Below, piece after piece: positions 54,540-64,000 of a DNA stretch of 64,000 nt. Made by a program: the position numbers and the translations under genes. The DNA comes from Ceratodon purpureus. Lineage: Eukaryota; Streptophyta; Bryopsida; Pseudoditrichales; Ditrichaceae. The stretch lies in contig CM026426.1 in assembly GCA_014871385.1 (NCBI GenBank), positions 24,517,437-24,581,436 of the forward strand. Reading direction: 5' to 3'. Positions within the stretch are counted from its first letter, which is position 1; the number at the start of each line of letters is the position of its first letter. The notes beneath the pieces were generated by a model that saw nothing but the letters and a program-made list of their open reading frames with translations, had not been told where the DNA came from and did not search any database.

Positions 54540-57500
54540 CTAGACATTGATAAGCGAAAGAAGGCCACTCTGAAAAATAGCCTTGACCTCGTTAAAGCTG
54601 AGGCTTGGAGCATGGATGTAGGAGTCCTGGTGAATATCAAGGTTGCATATAGCATTGAAGATGTAATAGAGATGCTTGCAAGGCACCCAGGGAGGTCGTT
54701 TTCCCAGCGACTTGATGGACATTTCCTTGAAGTTGGGGCAGGTGCAGGCGGGCTCCGGGCCAATTGTTATTTTGTAGACGTTAGACTCCGATACGGTCTC
54801 GGAGACAACGCTGATGATGCACCCGAAACCTGGGTTAGGTATGAGTGTGACTGATTGGATTCGAATGGTGAGCAGAGTAGATGAGGCCCAGTTGTTCTCG
54901 TGCTCTGTTCGTGGCACCCGGTTACAGCGCCGAATCTTGAATCCTCCTCACACCGTGGGATATATTCCTGGAGCTGGGGGTACACTCCACTGCGAGAGGT
55001 CAAACCGTGGCCGCTGTGGGAGAGATGCACCGTCGTGGAAAACTTGGTGAGAGGGTAATTTTTGGCGTTGAGGGAGTCTGAAACCGGCTGCCTCGAGGTC
55101 AAGTATCTCCCTCTTTAAAAGGCGAGAGCCACGCTTGACAGGCTAGATAAGCGGGGGAGGGGCCATGCTGGAGACCCAGTTCCGCTTAGTACCCATGACG
55201 CATCTCTGGATGTCGTCGTTACAGAAGCAGAACTTCATCCATTTCTACTGATCCTTCCTAACGCCGGTGAAGATGCCCCAGTCGCATGGCACAATTGTAG
55301 CCTTCTATCCTTGTATGAGCCTCGCCATGCACTTCTTATTAGTCCTCGCCTGTTGAGCAAAACACGTCTTCGCCGATCCCTTTGGAAGCTTGACAAGGTG
55401 CCACATACTCTGGTCCACATCCGTCTCCTCCACAGCGGTTACATGATGACGACTCCTGTTCTCGTCCGGGCTTGAGACTGGCGATGGGGGTGCCGCTTGG
55501 ACCCTCGATGGAGGTGAATCCTCTGGTTCAGGATCAGGCTCCTTGCGTGCTCGCGTAATCCTAGTGCTCAGACGAGGTTGAGAAAAATTTACCTTGTCCG
55601 GCCTGTGGGAGTCATATTCGGATCCGATCGGTTGATTCAGCTTCTGTTTCGTGGACCCAAAGAGCTCCTCGCCTTCGCGATGTGGCTCACGGGAGAGCAA
55701 CTGTGGAGCGTCATGAAAGTGTTCAGTGGCATCGGCAAGGCGCTTGGGAATCCCTGATTTTTGAGCTCGCCGTAAACGGATTTCGGCTTTGCAAGGTCCC
55801 TTACCTGGGGTCTCACCTCGCAGGTAGGCGCTATAGTTAGTGCATTGCATGAAGCCCCTGACATAATCGTCCACCGTGGCAAAGTAGATGTTGTCGCCAC
55901 GATTGCCCGACATCTGAAGCCATATATTGTGCACAGTCTCCGAGAGGTTGCAAGAGGGCATCTCGTCCTTCTCGGCGTCCGTAAGGTCCTGCAATCAAAG
56001 AAATTGCTGATTCAATCAATTCTTTGTCAAATAAGTGTATTAAGTGACTGGATAAAAAAAGAGATGTTGTACTCACCAATTGCATGAAGCCTCCCCACTG
56101 CCGATATCTAAAGTGCCAAAATACAAGCCAAAGTTCGAGGTCACAAAGACCGGAGGCAGTAGTAGCGCCTGAGGAGGTCCACCATGCTCGGATCGCGTGG
56201 AAACGATTGTCGGCTTCTTCCATGTTCTTTGCATCACGATACTGCTTGCAAAGCAGGTAATGCTGCCTCTGCAAATCTGATCCGATGATGTGAGCCTCAG
56301 TGTGCTTCCTAAGTGAGGTTGCCCAATGAAACTGGCACGTACGCTCACGATCTGGCATTGGAACCGTCGCGTCGCCACTTCCATAGATCTTCCGCACACA
56401 GTTCCAGTTGGCCTGGGCGCTGTCCGCCATGAAGCCCTTGAAGTTGACTTCGTCATAGCCGTGTTTTGCCATAATTCCGTTCAGGTACTGCCAGATCACG
56501 GTCTGGGCCTTCACGTCTTCTGATTGCATATCACAAATGGCGATAGTCATGACCCGGCAATACTGAGAGTCATAGACATGACATGCCATGGTTGTCCAAT
56601 CCTTTGTGCGCTTGACGTGATCAAACATAAGAGATCCCCGCCAAGTTGCATTCGCTTTACAAGGTCCACTCCCGACCCGAGATCTTTCTCGGACATCTTA
56701 AAGATAAAAACCTTGTCCCCTTTGGAACCCTGCCCGGGAAATTTATTGTCGTAAATAAACTCCCACTTGCTGCAGCCCCGCAAGGCAGCGATGCCGTCTA
56801 TAATGCCCAGGTTACCGATCCCCCTGAAGGTCGTCACGGCGTTCTTAAGCCCGGGCTTGCTGAGTGTATAATACTTCTTGAACACCTCATCCAACTCTTC
56901 GTCCGAAAGAATGGTTCGCTTCTCCCGGGTGCTGTTAGGAGGTACTCACTCAGAAAATCCTTACTCGCCTCTAGAGCTATGGCCGATGTCTTGGCAAACG
57001 GATTGTTCTGCATATGCAACTCGAGTAGGTCGAGAACCTTCTGCTTGGTCTCCCTGCACTCAACGTATCCAACAGGGTGGTTATGTGTACCGATATGGAT
57101 ACACGCATGTGACATCGCAGGATTCCCGAGCACGTAGTACATCCTTGCAGGGCACGTGGCGATGCATTCCGGGGGATATCTGCAGATTTTGCATACAAGT
57201 GTGGACTTCGGAGGAGGATCACAACCAACGACAAACAGGGTAAGCGTGACACCGTCCCACTCAGACTCGTTCACCTCCATCTTGCGTTTGTCTCCTCGAA
57301 GCAAGAAGTCGCACTTCTTGTTCTGGCATTTCAGATGACCTGCACATGCAGAATATCTGAAAGTCAGTCCTTGGTCGTTTGTGATGTTGGTCGTCATGGT
57401 CTTGCACCATGGATGTGCGTCGTACTTCTTATCCATCCCTGCCATCGACTTTGCGCTCGCTGTAGTGCCGCGATCAGGGATTGGTGGAAGCTCAAAGAGC

Positions 57501-58147
57501 ACGTCCCCGTTAAACTCGGTCGGCAGAAATGGCACCCGATCCCTTTGAAGTGCTCTAAAGTCCAACCTTGACAATGCATTCCTCGCTCCAGGTCTAGAAA
57601 AAAGACGCATAAGGCCGGGGATGACACTGAAGCTACCCGATACTGGTTTCTGCAAAGAACTAGGCTGGGCTTGGGACGGCGTAACGAAATCATCCTTATC
57701 TGACTCACTTAGCACATGAATGCGTTGAACTACGGGTTGTTTTACAGGAGGATTTGGCTCGGTTCCAACATCGACAGTCGATGTAGTGGATCGGCCTGGT
57801 GTTAATATTTCAGTGGATGCAGCCCAACGATCCGCAGTAAGTCCCCTCACGACATATCTTCTGGCCTCAAGAAGCCACTCCCTACCATCCTTAGTTCTAA
57901 TCGGCATCTAATATACAGTTTGAATCAGTTCGCCGTCGTCGTTGACAATTTCTTCCTCAAGATGGACGGACTCAAGAACAAGGTTGTATCTCACGCTCAA
58001 CAAGCTAGCGGTAATCGACCCTACACCCTCCGAATTACATGGGACAAAGAATGGAACATCGTGACCTTCAGCACGTATACGAGCCATCTCTACGGGTATG
58101 ATGTGCACAGAGTGGAAGAGCGGAAGTGAAGCAGGAGGCTGTTGCAT
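54540..58147 (-). pseudogene. MULE-type transposase of element D, decayed
   Basis: ATG 58147 (MQQPPASLPLFHSVH). Homology to A and B runs to the end: N-terminal domain, STEILTPGRSTTST, zinc region (CQNKKCDF ... CKICRYPPECIATC ... CIHIGTHNHPV), DDE core (VYDSQYC ... FMADSAQANW ... CQFHW), intron at the shared place (about 56070-55994), ETVHNIWLQ, CNDDIQRC, and SWIM finger CTCPNF ... PCKHLYYIF. There are four in-frame TAG codons (57908, 55305 and two within the next 170 bases) and frame changes near 56890, 56630 and 54920. The TAG at 57908 falls where A has CAA and B has CAG. The catalytic Asp of FMAD is still there, but the gene cannot make a full protein. By eye it is roughly half identical to A and B, so D split off much earlier. 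Confidence 0.8.
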
Positions 58148-58528
58148 TGGGTGGTTTAAGAGTTTTGTAACCAAGTAGGTGATAGTTCACCATTGCAGCG
58201 TGGTTCAAGACGAGTATTATGTCCCAGAATATTGTTGAACAGCTTTTATTTTGGGCACACAATCAGCATTAATGACTGACAGATTCAAAAATAAATCGTC
58301 TATGAGAAGAAACTGTCATGGCAAAGCCTATGACGCCCTATGGAACCTCAATTAATAGGCGAACTCAGAGCTCGGTGGGGTACATTTAGCCTTAGTGCAT
58401 CACACATTGGCCTTAGTCATTTTCATCGTAGCACGGTTGAGGTTCATTTCTCTCTCAATGCATCAAGGATCTGATAAGACTATGAGCTGGTTTTGTCTTC
58501 AATATAAGTTTTACGTTCACCGTCACAG
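58148..58528. promoter_or_regulatory. Bidirectional promoter of element D gene pair
   Basis: There are 381 bp between the divergent ATGs. TATAAG at 58503-58508 is close to the methyltransferase ATG (58529), so either the leader is very short or the real TATA word is elsewhere. Confidence 0.4.
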
Positions 58529-61500
58529 ATGCCCAAGTCACATTGGAGTGGGGGGTTAGGCTCCCCCAATGAAGAAACCCAGAAGAGATCAGGGAAGAAG
58601 CGCCGAAAGAGTAAGACCGGGTTGCGCTTGACGGACAGGAAGTATCAGAGTCAGAGCAAGAGTCAAAGCAAGGTTGTTCGTTCAGTAAGCTCGATTCTCA
58701 GAGACTCGAGATCCAAGATTGAAGGGTGTCCGAGCGTCAACACTGGAGGATCGGCCACGAAAGTTAGCAGCAATCACTTCGTCGACGGGCAAATGACGGT
58801 GGCCGTCTCAAGGAGGGTGTTCAGCGATCTACACGCCAGTTCCATTCTTCAGCGGCGACATTCTGATGTAAGCTTGTCAGCACAATGTCTTGGTACGTTC
58901 TAGACGCAGCTGTAGCATCATGATTGATCAGCGAGATTTGCGCTAGCCAGTGCGAGGTCGGGATCAAGTACTCGTAGGACTAGTTTGCGGCTTCAGAATA
59001 GTGAGTGGTGTGATCGTCATGATAAATGTTTATGGTTAAATAGTTTGCCGTCGCAATTTTCATGGTACGCTGGGCGTAGAGGAGGGTTGAAGCCGGCCGC
59101 GGTGTGTACTAATGGCTTATGAGGGTTTTAAAAGTTTGTAGGTTCTTGGCATGCATCACAGTCATTGTCATACTTAACTTTGAGTAGGAAGTTGGTGCGG
59201 TCATCACTGTAGTTAGCTGTAGGAATTGATGGTTGTCGCGGTTAGGGTAGAGTGGGGGCCGCCGCGAGCAGGAAGTGTGGCTTAGAAGCTAATCGTGGAA
59301 AGGGTGTGAGCAAGAAGTGTGACTTAGAAGCCACTCGAGGCAAGGGAGTGAGCACGCATAAATTGACAGACGGGGAGCCTTCCTCTTCAGTTTCCTAAGG
59401 GTTGTGGAGTTGGAGGTCAGAGATGCATGGAGGGGGTTTGGAGTGAGGTTCTTTGGTAGGTTGAGGGTATGCTGAAATGGTGTAAGTATAGGTTTTGAGA
59501 GGGTCTGAGAGGGGCGGCTTCAGAGCACATCTCCATTTGGTTTGCCGTTGCAAGGTTTAGGTGGATAGTGCGAGGTTTGAATTATTGTGGCCGAGAAGGG
59601 TTTGTGGGTGTAAAGTGCGGCGTTTGTTCAAGGCTTTAATCACTGGGAGTGCACAACAACTAGTGACGGATTGCCGTATAATACGCATTACATCTGTAAG
59701 TGTTGCTTAGGGTTTTCGTGACTTTTTAGGGTTTATGATGTTATGCTTCGCATTTGGGTGTATTTGTTGTGCTCTGAAATGCGGCCTTCTATTGACTTGC
59801 ATGTAACATGCCTCTTCCTTGCAGGGCGCAATGAGCACTTCCCACGATATGGTGGACGTGGCCACAGAGGCAGTGAAGAGCGTGATAGACAATATTCCGA
59901 GAGGTCACTTCATGGACAAGGATATGGGTAGTTCGCAACCTCCCATCCATAATGGCAGGGCCCCTTCAAAAGTAAACATTATGGGCTCCTTGCTCGAAGG
60001 AGATGATGAAGTGGGCAAGGCGGGGTTCTCGAGCGAGCTGCAGGAGGAGGGCTCGCGTGAACAGCAGGAGGACGGCTCGCGTGAGCAGCAGGAGGATGGC
60101 TCGCGTGAGCAGCCGGAGGAGGACTGGTTTCAGTAAGAACCTAGCAAGGACAAGGACAGCAAGGAGGATGACGATCAGACCAAGGATCAGACCCAAGTTG
60201 GTGATGGCGAAGCCAGCGCTGATACTCTTTTGAGCCTTGGTGGGCAGGTGCAAGAGATTGAACCTCCTCGAAAGCCTGTGAATGTTCGGCAAGCATTCCG
60301 TCAATTTAGGGAGGAGTTGAAACCGGACCCATACGCTGCTTTACTCAAGATGCGCCGCAGACCTCACCAATATTCAATGATCAAGATTCCCTTATGCCGG
60401 TTAATCCCATGTGATTTCGTGTGTCCAGCAATGCAGAGTGATGTACAGAAGTTGCAAGCTGAGTTCTTCAACGGCATAAGACCCGGGTCTGGGGCATTTT
60501 ATGTTGCAGATACATCGCACATGGGGGACGTCGCAAGTGTCACCGAGGAGATGAAGTCAGGATGGTGTAACGCTTGGAAGGTGTTGAACGCTGCGTTCGA
60601 GGATGAGATCAGGCAGCACAAGGAGACAAAAGATCTTACAGGGAAGATGTTTTATGTCTTTGATGGTAACCACCGCACAAGGGCATGGCGGGAGTTCATC
60701 GAAGTAGAATACCCAGATGATCTTGAATGGGCTAAAGCAAACGGAAGGCCGGACTGTATTCTGCTCGATGTGAAGGGAAGCCGTGAAGCTCTAGTGACAG
60801 CAATGCATGCCATCAACAAGTGAGTCATAACTGTGCAAGAGTATTGTCTTTTCTCTGGATGTTGATGCTGGATTAAATGACATAGAAATTTAGAATCTTT
60901 GATTTTAAAAAAGTGTGTGTTGTATTCGACACAGGGCCAATGAGGATGCTTACGTCAAAGAAAGGCTGCCGCACACTCTACACAAGATACAGACGTACGG
61001 GCAAATGTCTGTGGAGGAGCTGGAAAGGAGTGGAATTCTAACGCCGGATCTTCTGGCGCGCACGAAGAGTTCAACTAAGAAGTCGTGGCACTCGATGCCT
61101 CAAGAAGTATTTGTGACGTTTTTACACAGCGTAAGTATTATAAGAAATCAGTGTTGTCAATTTGTAATTGGATGATTCAAGTCCCGAGATGTTAATGGCA
61201 CGTGGACTGAAATAGGCAACATTGGCCCAAGTCGCAGAGGAGGCTTCTCAAATTTGGATCAACGAGCACCCTGGTGATGACTCAAGGCACGAGATGAGGG
61301 CGGAGGTGGACAAGGCTGTGAAGGAAGCCAAGGATAGGCTGCAAACAAAGTTCAACAGGGAGCAGGCCGTTGCGAATCCAATCCATGGCAAAGGGTTTCA
61401 ACACGAGGTAAATACTTTGGAATTGATCAATCGGGTTATACTTTGAATATAGGACGTTAAAATTTGAGGTGATGAGCGGAAATTGCTCTCAAAAATGGTC

Positions 61501-64000
61501 TGTCGGGTTTTTCTATAAATCTTAGGACGATTAATTTCCGAGGGGGTGTGCCAACATTGCTCGCGGAATTGGTCAGTCGGATTATGATGAGAGATATTGG
61601 ACATTCAATTTCCGAAAGGAGGTGCCAAAATTGCACTCGGAAATGGTCTGTCGAGAATTTCTCTGAATCTTAGGACGTTCAATTTCCGAGGGGATGTGCC
61701 AATATTGCACTCGGAAATGGTCTGTCGGATTTTTTTCTGATTCTTAGGACGTTTAATTTCCGAGAGGATGTGCCAAAATTGCTCGCGGAATTGATCTGTT
61801 GGATTATGATAAGAGATTTCGGACGTTCAATTTCCGAAAGGATGTGCCAAAATTGCACTCGGAAATGGACTGTCGGGAATTCTTCTGAATCTTAGGACGT
61901 TCAATTTCCGAGGGGATGTGCCAATATTTCTCGCGGAAATGATCTGTCGGATTTTTATGGTAAATTTTGGACGTTCAATTTCCGAGGGGATGTGCCCATT
62001 GAGCTCGCGAAAATGATCTGTCGGATTTTTATGAGAAATTTCGGACGTTCATTCTCCGAGGGGATGTGCCCATTCAGTTCGCAGAAATCATCTGTCGGTT
62101 TTTTATGAGAAATTTAGGACGTTCATTTTCCGAGGGGATGTGCTTATTGAGCTCGCTGAAATGATTTGTCGGATTTTTATGAGAAACTTCGGACGTTCAA
62201 ATTCCGAGGGGATGTGCCCATTGAGCTCGCGGAAATTTTCAGAAAAATCCGGTAGATCGGTTTATAACACTCCAAGTAGCAAGGTACCTCAGAGATTTTA
62301 CATACATTTTGATGATTTGGATCAAGAATTTGCTCTTTAATGTGTTTTTTGGATAATTTAAAGGAAAATGTGCCTCAGAATGCGTAACATACCTAAGTAC
62401 CTTGGAATGTTTGAGTCGAGAAATCATCTTTAGAATCTGACTGATGGTTTCGCCGTGTCCATTTACCTAGGTACTCTGGGAAACTAGTCACAAGAAATTA
62501 TCTTTGAAATCCGACAGATGATTTTCGTGTTTCAATTATCTCAAGGTACCTTGTCAAGTTGGTGATAGCAAACCAGTTTAGAAATCCGACAGATGATTAT
62601 ATTGTGTCCATTTACCTGGGTACCCTAGGAAGTTTGTCAGCAGAAAAAAACTCTGAAATGCGACAGATGATTTTAATGTGTCGATTTCCGCAGGGTACTC
62701 TGTCAAGTTGGAGAATTTAGATTAGCTCTGAAATCCGACAGATGGTTTTGATTGTGTCAAATTACCTTGGTACTTTGGAAAGTGAGACAGTGGAAGTAAT
62801 CTCTGAAATTAGACAGTTGATTTCTATGTGGCTATATCATCAAGGTACGTCGGGAAATTAGATATCGTAAACAATCTAAAAAATCCGACAGATGGTTTTT
62901 TTGTTTTAATCTACCTAGATACCTTGGAAAGTTAGACACATGAAATGATCTCAGAAATCCAACAGACAATTTTGATGTGTCGACTTCCGCAAGGTACCTT
63001 GTCAAGTTGGCGATCTAAAATCATCTCTGAAATCCGACAGAGAATTATTTTGTGTTCACCTACCTAGGTATTGTGGACTATAAGACACAAGAAATATTCT
63101 CTGAAATCCAAGAGATGATTTCTATATGTCGATTACCGCAAGGTACCTCGGAAACTTGGCATTGAGAAATCATCCGTCATATCTGATAGATGAAATCTAT
63201 ACTGTATTCTTTACATGGTACTGTGTTGCATTCTTATAACAGATCAGCTGTTGGACCCTTTAGCGGTTATCAAACACACTTTCTATCGAAGAAATTGATG
63301 ATTTTACATAGATAGTTAATGCATTGTTATGAGGAAGTATTCGATGCAATGATGTCTCTCGGATTCTAATCTTCACTAGTCTGATTACTTGGGATGCTGT
63401 TGATTTTCAGATCAAAAGACATTATGATCGGCACCAAACCAAGGTTGAGATGACCATCGACAAGCTCCAAGCAATTGCAACATCTGAGGTGACGGCCAAA
63501 ACGAAAGCGAAATGGCTGAGGTGGTGGAATGGGTCGGCGAGTTCAAGGAAAACATTGAAGTTTCCACCATCACCTTGCTCAATTGAAGTGCTTAACCCCT
63601 GGATTACAAAAGCTGCATTTTGGGCAAACGTAAGTGTATTTCGTTATCTCTAGAACTCTGGGTTGTTACACATATTCGAGGTTATAGCCAATGGCGTCCT
63701 TTTTAGTTATTTTTGTCTCACTCTTAAGTTGATGGTTTTGTATCAGTTGGAAGACGAAGTCGAGAAAGAGTGCCTCAACTGGTTGGCAACCAGTTCCGAT
63801 GCAGAGGACGACATTAACTCGAAGCGCACTCCTATGGCCGAGTACATCGAGAAGTGGCGTGTGCTTCTATGGAAGAAGGCATACTTGTCGTTCTTCACTG
63901 GAACTAATGTGTATTCGAAGTCGCAACCATTCAATTCCCAACCGGGGACTGACATGGCTTGGAAGCGATGTCTGTATCGGTACTTTAAGCGGAAGCTCAT
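58529..64000 (+). CDS. ParB-like/DNA methyltransferase fusion gene of element D (3' end outside)
   Basis: ATG 58529 (MPKSHWSGGLGSPNEE), basic start with KRSGKKRRKSK, donor near 58867. The second exon (from 59825) has an 8-residue acidic repeat (EDGSREQQ, 24-bp DNA unit, 3.5 copies, 60038-60122). At 60133 the sequence CAGTAAGAA can be read as Gln plus TAA or as a splice donor. The ParB/sulfiredoxin-like domain (60330-60822) has IKIPLCRLIP and GKMFYVFDGNHRTRAW, the best DGNHR of the three copies. Then exons 60934-61130, 61216-61407, 63411-63630 and 63747 onward match the helical middle of A and B (RWWNGSASSRKTLKFPP ... CLYRYFKRKL). The methyltransferase half must lie beyond the window. The intron before 63411 is 2 kb long and made of tandem repeats. 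The product is expected in the nucleus, acting on DNA. Confidence 0.8.
58868..59824. other. First intron of ParB-methyltransferase D
   Basis: It holds a short direct repeat (GAAGTGTGRCTTAGAAGC twice near 59270-59330) and TTAGGG words near 59705-59735. No gene. Confidence 0.4.
61450..62240. repeat. 74-bp tandem array, forward orientation, intron of methyltransferase D
   Basis: About 11 units, each with GGACGTTCAATTTCCGAGG, TGTGCCAATATTGC and TCGCGGAAATGRTCTGTCGG. In many units TTTCCGAG pairs with CTCGCGGAAA across 20 bp, so each can form a hairpin. Units differ by 10-25%, older than the array in B. Confidence 0.9.
62270..63180. repeat. 74-bp tandem array, inverted relative to the previous one, GGTACC-rich
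   Basis: About 12 units with AAATCCGACAGATGATTT and a GGTACC-like centre. Exact palindromes CAAGGTACCTTG (62550, 62987) or GGGTACCC (62618) alternate with decayed forms. ATCCGACAGA is the reverse complement of TCTGTCGGAT in the first array, so the two arrays face each other around 62250. Confidence 0.85.

Larger units (their letters stand above)
54540..64000 (+). mobile_element. Giant MULE-related element D (ends not seen)
   Basis: It has the same divergent transposase/ParB-methyltransferase pair as A and B. The transposase is clearly more diverged and broken, while the methyltransferase gene keeps good splice sites. The right end lies beyond the window. At the left, no repeat of the AGCGGAG or CCCTATAACCGTGG type is found, so D either belongs to another subfamily or has lost its left end. 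Coordinates cover only the recognised genes. Confidence 0.65.

Noticed and set aside
1-64000. LTR retroelements or virus-derived elements
   Set aside because: I found no paired long terminal repeats, reverse transcriptase, integrase, capsid or polymerase-B motifs in any readable frame.

Overview
The window looks like nuclear DNA of a streptophyte, meaning a land plant or a charophyte alga. It holds a decayed gene with two plant-type B3 DNA-binding domains (40.6-41.6 kb), AAACCCTA-rich 5'-leader-like sequence (45.2 kb), short GT-AG introns, and genes that decay in a way that fits C-to-T change. I cannot name the species. Almost everything else is accessory DNA, chiefly very large Mutator-like (MULE) DNA transposons and repeats.

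The main find is a family of giant MULEs seen in three copies. Element A (5653-19855, 14.2 kb) is bounded by inverted terminal repeats and a 9-bp target duplication, TGACCGCAG. It lies inside an exon of element B, whose right end is at 31915 and whose left end is outside the window. B in turn lies inside the reading frame of another gene, a coiled-coil/RING gene at 31.9-34.1 kb. A third copy, D, is older and partly in view (54.5 kb to the window end). All three carry a divergent gene pair: a MULE transposase with a GCM/WRKY-like zinc region and a C-terminal SWIM finger, and a many-exon gene joining a ParB/sulfiredoxin-like domain to a beta-class N4-cytosine/N6-adenine DNA methyltransferase. 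In D the window ends before the methyltransferase part. A and B also share a 150-aa basic/acidic protein next to the end of the element. B carries a coiled-coil/RING gene and a 343-aa unknown. A carries a different small unknown.

The introns of the methyltransferase genes are packed with palindromic or inverted tandem repeats. B has about 21 exact copies of GCCGGTACCGGC spread over three introns. A has a 128-bp tandem unit holding a perfect hairpin. D has two head-to-head arrays of about 74 bp, the second rich in GGTACC-centred sites. Since bacterial ParB proteins bind palindromic sites, these are candidate binding or methylation sites of the encoded protein (inference). An N-terminal exon of the A gene encodes four heptads matching the RNA polymerase II C-terminal repeat (YxPTSPx).

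Layout: 0.5-1.6 kb, 343-aa unknown; 2.2-3.7 kb, coiled-coil/RING 1; 4.0-5.65 and 19.87-25.8 kb, ParB-methyltransferase of B, split by A; 26.3-30.1 kb, transposase of B; 30.3-30.8 kb, small protein; 31.9-34.1 kb, coiled-coil/RING 2, split by B; 34.8-35.2 kb, small coiled-coil gene with a promoter block duplicated from RING 2; 35.7-39.8 kb, decayed DDE-type transposase-like gene; 40.6-41.6 kb, decayed B3 gene; 42.06 and 42.71 kb, a 270-bp repeat pair; 43.8-46.26 kb, a non-autonomous inverted-repeat element full of AACG and CCACGTCA motifs, inserted at the 3' end of a zinc-finger/AT-hook gene (46.3-47.4 kb); 48.1-49.6 kb, coiled-coil/RING 3; 50.3-52.9 kb, decayed unknown gene; 54.5-64 kb, element D.
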